Assembly (NCBI RefSeq): GCF_019203965.1
Contig: NZ_CP076448.1
Coordinates: forward strand, 806,001 to 870,000
Length of the DNA: 64,000 nucleotides
Reading direction: 5' to 3'
From: Elioraea tepida
Lineage (GTDB): Bacteria > Pseudomonadota > Alphaproteobacteria > Acetobacterales > Acetobacteraceae
The notes under the pieces are model-generated. The model had not been told where the DNA came from, did no database searches, and worked only from the letters and a program-made list of their open reading frames with translations. Each line of letters opens with the position of its first letter. Within the stretch, counting starts at the first letter, position 1. The position numbers were made by a program, and so were the translations under genes. Positions 47,023 to 56,046 of this stretch are shown here, piece by piece.

Positions 47023-49089
47023 TCAGAGCGTGATCAGAAGGTTGCCGCCAGCATCGGCGACCAGCGTGCACCCTGGCGGGACGACCGTCGTCGTGTCCGT
47101 CTGCACCACGATCGCGGGCCCGGCGATCGGCTCGCCGAGCGGCAGGCGTTCGCGCGCGAACACCGCCGTCGCGACCCGCTGAGGCGCGCCGTCGACGGCG
47201 AAGACCGCCTCTGTCATCCGCACCATCGCTTCCCCGAGCGACCGGCTGGGGAACGGCTTCGGCGGCGATGGTTTCGGCCGCTCACCGATGCCGACGACGC
47301 GAAGGTTCACGATCTCGACCAGCGCCTCGGGGAAGGCGTGCCCATACTCGGCGCGGTGCGCGGCGTGGAAGCGCGCGATCGCTCTCTCGATCAGGCCCCC
47401 GTCCACCGTGCCCGGCTCGACCGGCACGCGGAGTTCGTACCCCTGGCCGGCATAGCGCATGTCGGCCGCCCGCTCGAGCCGTGCCGCGCGCGGGTCGATC
47501 CCGTCGGCGGAGAGGCGCGACGCGATCTCCGCCTCCATCCCGGCGAAGTCGTCGGCGATGCGGGCGAGATCGAGCCCGTTCGAAGCCTGGAACGCGGTGC
47601 GCAGCGCGTCGTATTTCAGGTCCGAGGTCAGTAGCCCCATCGCCGAGGTGATGCCCGGGTGCGGCGGCACCACCACCTCGCGGATGCCGAGCTCGCGCGC
47701 CACGTCCGCCCCGTGCAGCGGCCCCGCCCCGCCGAAGGCGACCAGGGCATAGCCGCGCGGATCGATTCCCTTCTGTACCGTTCGCGAGCGGATCGCGTTC
47801 GCCATGTTCGCGTTCACGACGGTCAGCACCCCGAGTGCCGCCGCCTCGCGCGAGAGCCCCAAGCCCGCCGCGAGCGCGTCGATCACGGCTTCGGCGGCCG
47901 CGACATCGAGCGCCATCGCCCCGCCGAGGAAGTTCTCGGGGATCAGTCGGCCAAGAACGACATGCGCGTCCGTCACCGTCGGCGCAGTGCCGCCGCGCCC
48001 ATAGGCAGCGGGGCCTGGCCGCGCCCCGGCCGATTGCGGCCCGACACGGAAGGCACCGCCCTCGTCGACGCGTGCGATCGAGCCGCCGCCCGCGCCGATC
48101 GTGTGGATGTCGATCATCGGCGTCAGAAGCGGGAAGCCGGCGATCCAGGTGTCGCGTGCGGTGGCCTCCGAGAACGCGCCCTCCGTCACGATACCGATGT
48201 CGGCCGAGGTGCCGCCGACATCGAAGGTGATGAGGTTGCGACGCCCCGAGAGCCCGCCTGCCCAGGCGCCGCCGAGCACCCCGGCTGCCGGGCCGGAGAG
48301 CATGGTCACCACCGGGCGTTCGGCCACGGACGCGGTCGTCACCACGCCGCCGTTCGAGGCCATGATGTGGAGATCGGCCGCAAGCCCGGCGTCGGCGAGC
48401 CTGCCTTCGAGCCGGGCCACGTAGTCGCGCACCTTGGGCCCGACGAAGGCGTTCATCGCCGCGGTGGTGAAGCGCTCGAATTCGCGGAACTGCGGCGCGA
48501 CATCTGAGGAGAGGGTGACGAAGGCCTCGGGGTGCTCCTCGAGAACGATCTCGCGCGCCCGCCGCTCGTGCACGGGGTTGAGGTAGGAGAACAGGAAGCC
48601 GATGGCGATCGAGCTGATGCCGGCGGCCTTGAGCGCCCGCGCCGCCGTGCGCACCTCGTCCTCGGCGAGCGGCACGAGCACCTCCCCCTTCGGCGGGATT
48701 AGGCGCTCGGTCACCACATGGCGATGGCGTCGCTTGACGAGCGGCGTCGCCTGCCACGGGATTCGTTGTCTGATCGAATAGTGCTGCGGCCTCTGGTGGC
48801 GGCCAATGTGCAGGATGTCGCGGTAGCCGCGCGTGGTGATCAGGCCGCACTCGGCGCCGCGATGCTCGAGCGCGGCATTGGTCGCGATCGTCGTGCCGTG
48901 CAGCACATGGTCAATCGCCGAGGGCGGGAGGCCCGCGCGGGCGCAGAGCCCGAGCACGCCCTCAACCACGCCGATCGACGGATCCTCCGGCGTGGTCGAC
49001 ACCTTGTGGATCATGACCGCGCCCGTCTCCGTGTCGGCGAGCACGAGATCGGTGAAGGTGCCGCCGACATCGACGCCGACGAGCCTCAT
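47023..49089 (-). CDS. hyuA: hydantoinase A / 5-oxoprolinase-type subunit
   Basis: 688-aa HyuA. The ATPase-fold signatures GVDVGGTFTDLVLADTETG, GTTIATNAALEHRGAECGL, FDVGGTSADIGIV and the late NMANAIRSRTVQKG are present, with AFGGAGPLHG and PPHPGITSAMGLLTSD. It binds ATP and, with HyuB, hydrolyses a cyclic amide. It lies 12 bp before hyuB and 11 bp after the deacetylase gene, so all three are one operon. Unlike the paralogue at 50361 it is intact. Confidence 0.92.
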   Translation of the reverse strand: MRLVGVDVGGTFTDLVLADTETGAVMIHKVSTTPEDPSIGVVEGVLGLCARAGLPPSAIDHVLHGTTIATNAALEHRGAECGLITTRGYRDILHIGRHQRPQHYSIRQRIPWQATPLVKRRHRHVVTERLIPPKGEVLVPLAEDEVRTAARALKAAGISSIAIGFLFSYLNPVHERRAREIVLEEHPEAFVTLSSDVAPQFREFERFTTAAMNAFVGPKVRDYVARLEGRLADAGLAADLHIMASNGGVVTTASVAERPVVTMLSGPAAGVLGGAWAGGLSGRRNLITFDVGGTSADIGIVTEGAFSEATARDTWIAGFPLLTPMIDIHTIGAGGGSIARVDEGGAFRVGPQSAGARPGPAAYGRGGTAPTVTDAHVVLGRLIPENFLGGAMALDVAAAEAVIDALAAGLGLSREAAALGVLTVVNANMANAIRSRTVQKGIDPRGYALVAFGGAGPLHGADVARELGIREVVVPPHPGITSAMGLLTSDLKYDALRTAFQASNGLDLARIADDFAGMEAEIASRLSADGIDPRAARLERAADMRYAGQGYELRVPVEPGTVDGGLIERAIARFHAAHRAEYGHAFPEALVEIVNLRVVGIGERPKPSPPKPFPSRSLGEAMVRMTEAVFAVDGAPQRVATAVFARERLPLGEPIAGPAIVVQTDTTTVVPPGCTLVADAGGNLLITL

Positions 49090-49099
49090 CGGCCGCGCC

Positions 49100-50017
49100 T
49101 CACGCCGCCCTTCTCGCCTTGGCCGACGGCTTCGCCGCCTTCCTGCGCGGGAAGCGGCGTCGGAAATCAGCCGCCATCTCCTCCAGCGTGACGAACCGCA
49201 CGCCGGGCTGGGACAGCATGTGGCTGATCAGCCGCTCGAGCATCAACAGCACCTGCGGCCTGCCCGACACGTCGGGGTGGATCGTCATCGGCACCACGGC
49301 ATAGTCGTGCTCGCGATAGACGAAGTCGAAATGATCGCGCCAGATCTCCTCGAGCGCGCGCGGGCTCACATAGCCGTGCGAGTTTGGGAACTTCTTGACG
49401 AACATCATCGGCGGCAAGTCGTCGAGATACCAGGAGGCGGGGATCTCGACGAGGTCGGTCTCGCGGCCTTTGGTGAAGGGCTTCATCCAGGTCTCGGCGG
49501 GCTGGGAGTAGTCGATCTTCGTCCAGGAATCGCCGGTGCGGACGTAATAGGGGGTGGTGTCGTGGTGCATCAGCGAGTGGTCGTACTCGATCCCCCGTTC
49601 GAGGAGGATCTCGATCGAGGTGGCGCTGACCTCCCACCACGGCGCGACATAGCCCACAGGGCAGCGCCCCCAGTGCTTCTCGATCAGGCCGATGCACTTG
49701 TCGAAGATCGCCTCCTCCTGCGCGCGTGTGAGCGCGAGCGGGTTCTCGTGGCTGTAGCCGTGCAGCCCGATCTCGTGCCCGGCCTTGGCGACCATGTCGG
49801 TCACCTCGGGGAAGCTCTCGATCGTATGGCCCGGGATGAAGAAGGACTGCTTGAGGCCGAAACGCTCGAACAACGTCAAGAGGCGCGGCATGCCGACCTC
49901 GGCCGCGAACACCCCGCGGCTGATGTCGCCTGGGCTGTCCTCGCCCATGTAGCTGCCGAGCCATCCCGCGACCGCATCGCAGTGCACGCTGAAGGCGCAG
50001 AGGATCTCCTTTGGCAT
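49100..50017 (-). CDS. polysaccharide-deacetylase-fold amidohydrolase (PuuE/allantoinase-like)
   Basis: 305 aa of the NodB fold. The catalytic Asp in HCDAVAGW (D14), the metal histidines in [10 protein letters not shown] (about 85-93), the [19 protein letters not shown] stretch and the late [11 protein letters not shown] are visible. Such proteins next to hydantoinase genes are often cyclic-ureide or allantoin-type amidases rather than sugar deacetylases. ATG 50017 follows GGGAGAAGACG. It leads the operon whose sigma-54 match lies 270 bp upstream. Confidence 0.8.
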   Translation of the reverse strand: MPKEILCAFSVHCDAVAGWLGSYMGEDSPGDISRGVFAAEVGMPRLLTLFERFGLKQSFFIPGHTIESFPEVTDMVAKAGHEIGLHGYSHENPLALTRAQEEAIFDKCIGLIEKHWGRCPVGYVAPWWEVSATSIEILLERGIEYDHSLMHHDTTPYYVRTGDSWTKIDYSQPAETWMKPFTKGRETDLVEIPASWYLDDLPPMMFVKKFPNSHGYVSPRALEEIWRDHFDFVYREHDYAVVPMTIHPDVSGRPQVLLMLERLISHMLSQPGVRFVTLEEMAADFRRRFPRRKAAKPSAKARRAA

Positions 50018-50073
50018 CGTCTTCTCCCGTGTCGCTCCCTGGCTGTCACGCCCGGTCCGCCGGCGCATGCCGA

Positions 50074-50085
50074 GGTGCCGGCACC
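50074..50085. repeat. 12-bp perfect palindrome
   Basis: GGTGCCGGCACC reads the same on both strands and lies in the leader between the deacetylase start and the sigma-54 match. Its GTGCC/GGCAC half-sites recur in the inverted repeat at 60250-60270. It could be an operator or an mRNA hairpin. Chance occurrence is possible in GC-rich DNA. Confidence 0.3.
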
Positions 50086-50284
50086 GGGAGGGCGGCGCCG
50101 CAGCGGCTAAGGTCGGCAGGCTGGCCAGAGACGGCGAAAGTTTTCAGTGCGCGGGCCGCGCCGTCGAGGCCGCCCAAGGAGGATGCGGCACGCGACGTGC
50201 GCCCCCGCTCCGCGTTATGACCGGGCATTCCCTTCCCTCCGAACCCGGGTACGCTGCGTGCGGTCCCGGGTCGGCAGCCTTCGT

Positions 50285-50300
50285 TGCAAACTTGGGGCCA
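50285..50300 (-). promoter_or_regulatory. candidate sigma-54 promoter for the deacetylase-hyuA-hyuB operon
   Basis: On the minus strand: TGGCCCCAAGTTTGCA, with the GG and GC separated by exactly 10 bp and a perfect TTGCA at -12. The preceding base is C (CTGGC). Transcription would begin near 50274, leaving a leader of about 257 nt before the ATG at 50017, which is long. The remainder of the 50018-50360 gap shows no gene. Confidence 0.45.
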
Positions 50301-50360
50301 GAGCGGTCGGGGCCGGTGAAGAGCCTGGCGCCCAAGGCCGTTTGGTCCGCGCGCGGCAGC

Positions 50361-52470
50361 GTGCACCTCGCGCAGGAGGGCGAGACCGTCCTGGCCTACC
50401 GGATTTCCGTCGACACGGGCGGAACCTTCACGGATGTCGTCGTGCTCGACGGCGATGGGCAGATGCACATCGGCAAGGCACTGACCATGCACGAGCGGAT
50501 CTTCGACGGCATGGCGGCGGCGCTCGAGATCGTCGCCGGCGAGCTCGGCCTCTCGTCGCGCACGCTGCTTCGGCGTGCCGCGATACTGATCTACGGCACG
50601 ACGCGCGCGACCAACGCGGTGGTGACGCGCCGTACCGCCCGCACCGCCTTCCTCACGACCGAAGGCTTCCGCGACACGCTGACGCTGAAGGAGGGCGGCA
50701 AGCATGGCACGCACGACGACAGCGTCGACTACCCGGACCCGTACATCCCGCGCCGCAGGACCTTCGAGATCGCGGAGCGGATCGGGGCAGGCGGCGAGGT
50801 CGTGCGGCCGATCGACCTTGCCCAGGCACGCGGCGTGGTCGAGACGCTCAAGGCGCGTGGCTTCGAGGCGGTCGCCGGTCTGCCTGCTGTGGTCGATCGC
50901 CAACCCCGTGCACGAGCTCGCCCTCGGCGCGCTGATCGAGGAGCTGATGCCGGGCGTGCCCTATACGCTCTCGCACCAGCTCATGCCGATCCTGCGCGAG
51001 TACCGGCGCGCCTCGGCCACCGCGATCGATGCCTCGCTGACGCCGCTGATTCAGGGGCATCTCAGAGGCCTCGCCGAGGATCTCGCGGCCGCCGGGTTCG
51101 CGGGCGACCTGCTCGTCTCGACCTCCGCTGGCGGCTGCCAGCATCTCGAGGAGCTGATCGCGCGCCCGATCCACACGCTCAAGTCGGGGCCGGCGATGGC
51201 GCCCGTGGCCGGGCGCTGGGTGAGTGCCGCCGAGCGCACGGGCGGCAACGTGATCGTCTGCGACACCGGCGGAACGACCTTCGATGTCGGCCTCGTCCGC
51301 GACGGCGGCCTCGTTCATACGCGCGACTCCTGGCTCGGGCCGCGCTGGCTCGGCGACATCATCGGCACCTCGACGGTCGATGTGCGGTCGATCGGCGCGG
51401 GCGGCGGGTCGATCGCCTGGCGCGATGCGGGGGGCCTGCTGCGCGTCGGCCCTCACTCGGCCGGATCGACCCCGGGGCCGGCCTGCTATGGCCGCGGCGG
51501 CACCGAGCCGACCGTGACCGATGCCGCGATGGTGCTCGGCTATATCGACCCGGCCTTCTTCAACGGCGGGCGCCTGCCGCTTGACGCGGAGGTCTCGCGG
51601 CGCGTCATCGGCCGGCTCGCCGCCGAGTTCGGCCAGGGCCTGGACGAGACGGCGGCGGCGATCCTGACCATCGCCAACGAGCTGATGATCAAGGCGATCG
51701 GCGAGATCACGGTCAATGAGGGGCTGAACCCGCGCGAGAGCGTGATCGTCGCCGGCGGCGGCGCGGCCGGGTTCAACATCATGCTGATCGCGCGCGAGCT
51801 CGGCTGCGACACCGTGATCCTGCCGCGGCTCGCCTCCGCCCTCTCCGCCTGCGGCATGCAGGTGAGCGACATCGTCTACGAGGCGACGCGAAGCCGCTTC
51901 ACCGACACCACGGCCTTCGACATCGCGGGCGTGAACACGGTGCTCGGCGAGATCGAGGCCGAGCTCGAGGCGTTCCGGCGCGGCCTTCGCGGCGCCGAGG
52001 GCGCCCCGGCCCGCACCGAGCTCCTCGTCGAGGCCCGCTATCGCGCTCAGGTCTGGGAGCTCGACAGACGGCTGCCGGCGCGGCGGATCGACGGCGCGGC
52101 CGACGTCGCGGCGCTTGCCGAGGCGTTCCACCGGACGCACGAGCGCGTCTATGCCGTGCGCGACGAGGGAAGCCCCGTCGAGTTCGTGAACTGGAAGGGG
52201 CGGATTGCCATCACCGCGTTCGAGCCGCCCCCGCCGCCCTCGCTCGAGGCGACGCGGCACAAGCAAGAGCCGGCCGAGCGACGCTCCTGCTACGTCGCCG
52301 AGACCGGCCGGGTCGACACCGCGATCTTCCGCGGCGGGATGCTGCAGCCGGGAGCGGAGATCGCGGGCCCGGCGATCATCGAGGAGCCGACGACGACGAT
52401 CGTCATCCCGCCCGGCTTCGCCGCACGGCTCTCGGCGGCCGGCAACTACATCCTCGACTGCGCGGCGTGA
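50361..52470 (+). pseudogene. hyuA2: second hydantoinase A gene, frameshifted
   Basis: The N-terminal half RISVDTGGTFTDVVVLDGDG, GTTRATNAVVTRRTART reads in one frame up to EAVAG. The rest, from CLLWSIANPVHELALGAL to GNYILDCAA, reads in another. One surplus G at 50877/50878 explains it; without it the join is AVCLLWSIANP. The locus is 2110 bp, one over a multiple of three. The start is uncertain: GTG 50361 has no ribosome site, while AGGAGGG lies before a CTG at 50391. Otherwise it is complete with all HyuA motifs. It diverges from the intact deacetylase-hyuAB operon and is therefore probably a decaying relative. Confidence 0.85.
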
Positions 52471-52480
52471 GGAGAGAGGC

Positions 52481-54298
52481 ATGGACACGCTCGACCCGAT
52501 GCTGATGTCGGTGATGGCCAACCGCCTCGACGGCATCGTGCGCGAGATGACGAACACGCTGCTGCGCGCCGCGCGTCCGGCCGTGATCTCCTCGGCGCGG
52601 GACTTCTCCTGTTGCATCGTCACCGGCGAGGACGAGCTGCTCGCCCCGGCCGAGGGCCTGCCGGTGCACATCTTCGGCTGCCACATCCAGACGGCGAATA
52701 TGCGCCGCTACCATGCGGGCGACCTCCGGCGCGGCGACGCCTATCTCGATAACGATCCCTATCGAGGCAACACCCACCCGGCCGACCACACCTTCATGGT
52801 GCCGGTGTTGCACGAGGGCGAGCACCTGTTCACTGCGGTGTCGAAATGCCACATGGCAGACATCGGCAACTCGATCCCGTCGAGCTATTTCGTTCTGGCG
52901 AGGGATGTCTACCACGAGGGCGCTCTCGTCTTCCCAGCGGTGCGGATCCAGCGCGACGTCCGCACCATCGACGACATCGTCCGGATGTGCCGCGCGCGAA
53001 TCCGCGTGCCCGACCAGTGGTACGGCGACTTCCTCGCGGGCCTCGGCTCGGCGCGCGTGGCGGAGCGCCGGCTCGAGGAGTTCTGCCGCAAGTACGGCAC
53101 GGCGACGGTGAAGCGCTTCGTGCGGGAGTGGTTCGATTACTCCGAGCGTCGGATGATCGACAACATACGCCGTCTGCCCAAGGCGCGGCTCGTCAACCGC
53201 GGCCGGTCCGACCCGCTCGAGGGGATCCTGCCCGACGGGCTCGAGCTGACGGTGAAGATCGACATCGATCCGGACGAGGCGACGATCCATGTCGACCTCT
53301 CCGACAACCCTCCCTGCGTCGATGTCGGGCTCAACACCTCGCTCGGTGCCGCCACCTCGGCGGTGGTGGGCGCGATCTTCAACGCGCTCGAGACGGACAT
53401 CCCGCGCAATGCCGGGAGCTTCCGCCGACTGAGCTTCGCCTACGCCGAGGACAGCGTTGTGGCGGCGCCGAAGTTCCCGCACTCCTGCTCGATGGCGACG
53501 ACCAACGTCTCGGAACGGCTCGTCAACATCACCCAATCTGCCTTCGCGCAGCTCGGCGACGGGCACGGGCTCGCCGAGGGGGGAACCGGGCGCGGCGCCG
53601 GCATGGCGGTGATCTCGGGACGGGACGCCCGCCGTGGCGGCGCCCCCTTCGTCAACCGCATGATGCTGTCCACCAATGGCGGGCCGGCGAGCCCGGTGGC
53701 CGACGGCTGGGTGAACTACGCGATTGAGGTGATCGCGGGGCTGATGTATCGCGACAGCGTCGAGGTGGACGAGCTCAAGCATCCGATCCGCGTCCGGTCC
53801 CTCTCGCTCGTCGAGGACAGCGCCGGCGGCGGACGACGCCGCGGCGCGCCGGCGTAGAGGATCGAGCTCGAGCCGACCACCGGAGAGGTGACGGCGGTGA
53901 TCTCCTGCGACGGCCAGCACGCCGCGCCGCGCGGCGTGGCCGGAGGCCATGACGGCACACCGGGCAGCACGTCGCTCATCGACGCCGATGGCCGGGAAAC
54001 GCGCCTGCCGAACGTGATCCAGGTGACGCTGCGGCGGAGCGAGCGCCTGCGCGGCCGCGACAGCTCGGGCGGCGGATATGGCGACCCGCTCGACCGGGAA
54101 CCGGCCCGCGTCTTGCATGACGTGCGCGTCTTGCATGACGTGCTCGAAGGATGGGAGAGCCGGGAGAAGGCCGCCCGCGTCTACGGCGTGATCCTCATGG
54201 GCGCGATCGAGGACGAGACGCTCGCGGTGGACGAGGCCGCCACGCGGGCCACCCGCGCCGCTCTCAGGCAGGCGAGGGAGGCAGCGCATGCTCCGTGA
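52481..54298 (+). pseudogene. hyuB2: second hydantoinase B gene with an in-frame TAG and a duplication
   Basis: A HyuB homologue starts MDTLDPMLMSVMANRLDG after GAGAGAGGC and keeps the NDPYRGNTHPADH and LSLVEDSAGGG motifs. A TAG at 53855-53857 interrupts it, exactly in phase with the following RIELEPTTGEVTAVIS and ISCDGQHAAPRGVAGGHDG up to the TGA at 54296. A perfect 18-bp tandem duplication (54108-54143) adds VLHDVR twice near the end. The residue pattern on both sides is intact, so the damage looks recent. Confidence 0.85.
54108..54143. repeat. 18-bp tandem duplication inside hyuB2
   Basis: GCGTCTTGCATGACGTGC occurs twice back to back (54108-54125 and 54126-54143). It keeps the frame and repeats six residues. 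It lies near the C-terminal end of the pseudogene. Confidence 0.9.
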
Positions 54299-55283
54299 CG
54301 TTCCGGTGATCGACATCGCACCGTTCCGGACCGGGGACGCGGCGGCGAAGCGGCGCGTCGCCGCCGAGGTCGGCCGCGCCGTCGATGGCATCGGCTTCCT
54401 CGTCATCACCGGCCACGGCATCGACGCGGGCTTGGTCGACGAGGTTCGGGCGGTGTCGGCGGCCTTCTTCGACCTGCCGGAGTAGGAAAAGCGCCGCGTC
54501 GCCCGGCCCGCGCCGGACATCGCGCGCGGCTATATCCCGCTCGAGGCGGAGAGCGTGGGGCGAAGCTGGGGCGACGACGTTCCGGGCGACCTCAACGAGA
54601 GCCTGATGATCGGGACCGTGGATGTCGGCACGGGCGACTACTTCACCGGACCGGCAGCGGGCAAGCACGTCCACCCGAATCTCTAGCCCGAGCGCCCGGC
54701 CGAGCTGCGCGGTCTCTACAAGGCCTATTTCCGCGCCATTGGCGACCTCGCCGCCGAGCTGATGGCGATGTTCGCGCTGGCGCTCGACCTGCCTGAGGAC
54801 TTCTTCGCCGACACGATCGATCGCCACATCTCGAGGCTGCGCGTGCGAAACTATCCGGCGCCGACGGTGCCGCCGAAGCCGGGGCAGCTCAGGGCCGGGG
54901 CGCACTGCGACTACGGGTCGCTGACCATCCTCCGCACCAAGGACAAGCCGGGCGGTCTTCAGGTGATGAACACCGAGGGCGAATGGCGCGACGTGCCGAT
55001 CGTGCCCGACTGCTTCATCGTCAACATCGGCGAGCTGATGGCCCGCTGGACCAACGACACCTGGAAGGCGACGCTCCACCGCGTGGTCAATCCCCCACAG
55101 GAGAAGGCGGCCATCAGCCGACGCCTCTCGCTCATCTTCTTTCACAATCCGAACTATGACGCGCCGGTCGCCGCGCTTCCGAGAACGGTGCGGCCCGGCG
55201 AGGCGCCGAAATATCCGCCGACGACGTCGGGCGAGCATCTGCGCGCGCAGTTCGTCCGAACCCAGGTCGCGCCCGCGGCGTGA
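54288..55283 (+). pseudogene. 2-oxoglutarate/Fe(II) dioxygenase (isopenicillin-N-synthase-like) with two in-frame TAG codons
   Basis: A dioxygenase frame starts MLRDVPVIDIAPFR after GAGGGAGGC, overlapping hyuB2 by 11 bp. TAG codons at 54483-54485 (DLPE then stop then EKRRVA) and 54684-54686 (HPNL then stop then PERPAE) break it; both flanks are in phase. The first is one base from GAG, the second one base from TGG, a Trp that the family often has there. The active-site residues remain (AHCDYGSLTIL His and Asp; ATLHRVVN His; RRLSLIFF Arg). With hyuA2 and hyuB2 it forms one decayed operon. Confidence 0.85.
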
Positions 55284-55301
55284 CGCCGCGCCCGGAGCCG
55301 C

Positions 55302-56036
55302 TCAGGCGGCGTCGCGGCGGCCGAGATAGGCGTCGAGGACGCGCGGGTCGGCGGCGACCTGCGCGGAAGCCCCTTCGAGGATCACGCGCCCGTTCTCCAT
55401 CACATAGGTGCGGGCGGTGACGGAGAGAGCATAGCTCGCCATCTGCTCGACGAGCAGGATCGAGAGCCCCTCGCGGTTCAGCGCCGTCAGCACCGGGAAA
55501 AGCAGATCGAGGATCTTCGGCGCAAGGCCGAGCGAGAGCTCGTCGATCACCAGAAGCTTCGGCCGCGACAGCAGCCCGCGCGCGATCGCGAGCATCTGCT
55601 GCTCCCCACCCGACAGCGTGCCGGCGAGTTGGTCGATCCGCTCGGCCAGGCGCGGAAACAGGCCGAGCACCTTGTCCATGTCGGCGGCGATTCCCGGGTC
55701 ATCGCGGCCGATCCGGGTATAGGAGCCGAGGATGAGGTTGTCGCGTACCGTCTGGTCGGCGAACACCATCCTGCCTTCCGGCACCATCGCAAGCCCGCGG
55801 GCGACCATCTCGTGCGATTTCCGGCCGGTGACGTCCGCCCCGTCGAAGCGGATGGTTCCGCCTGCAGGACGGACGACGCCCGCGATCGCGCGCATCAGCG
55901 AAGTCTTGCCGGCGCCGTTCGAGCCGACCACGCCGACGAACTCGCCCGCGCCCACCGTCAGGTCGACCCCGCGCACCGCCTCGATCCGCCCATAGGCGAC
56001 GCGGACGCCAGAGAGAGAGAGGATCGGGGCGCTCAC
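55302..56036 (-). CDS. livF: branched-chain amino acid-type ABC transporter ATPase LivF
   Basis: 244-aa ATP-binding subunit. Walker A GSNGAGKTSL, the LivF-type signature GTLSGGEQQMLAIARGL and Walker B LLVIDELSLGLAP are visible, with the DAYLG end typical of LivF. It is the last gene of the minus-strand livK-livH-livMG-livF operon, 10 bp after livMG. It powers uptake of amino acids or amides from the periplasm. Confidence 0.93.
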   Translation of the reverse strand: MSAPILSLSGVRVAYGRIEAVRGVDLTVGAGEFVGVVGSNGAGKTSLMRAIAGVVRPAGGTIRFDGADVTGRKSHEMVARGLAMVPEGRMVFADQTVRDNLILGSYTRIGRDDPGIAADMDKVLGLFPRLAERIDQLAGTLSGGEQQMLAIARGLLSRPKLLVIDELSLGLAPKILDLLFPVLTALNREGLSILLVEQMASYALSVTARTYVMENGRVILEGASAQVAADPRVLDAYLGRRDAA

Positions 56037-56046
56037 GGCCAGGGTC

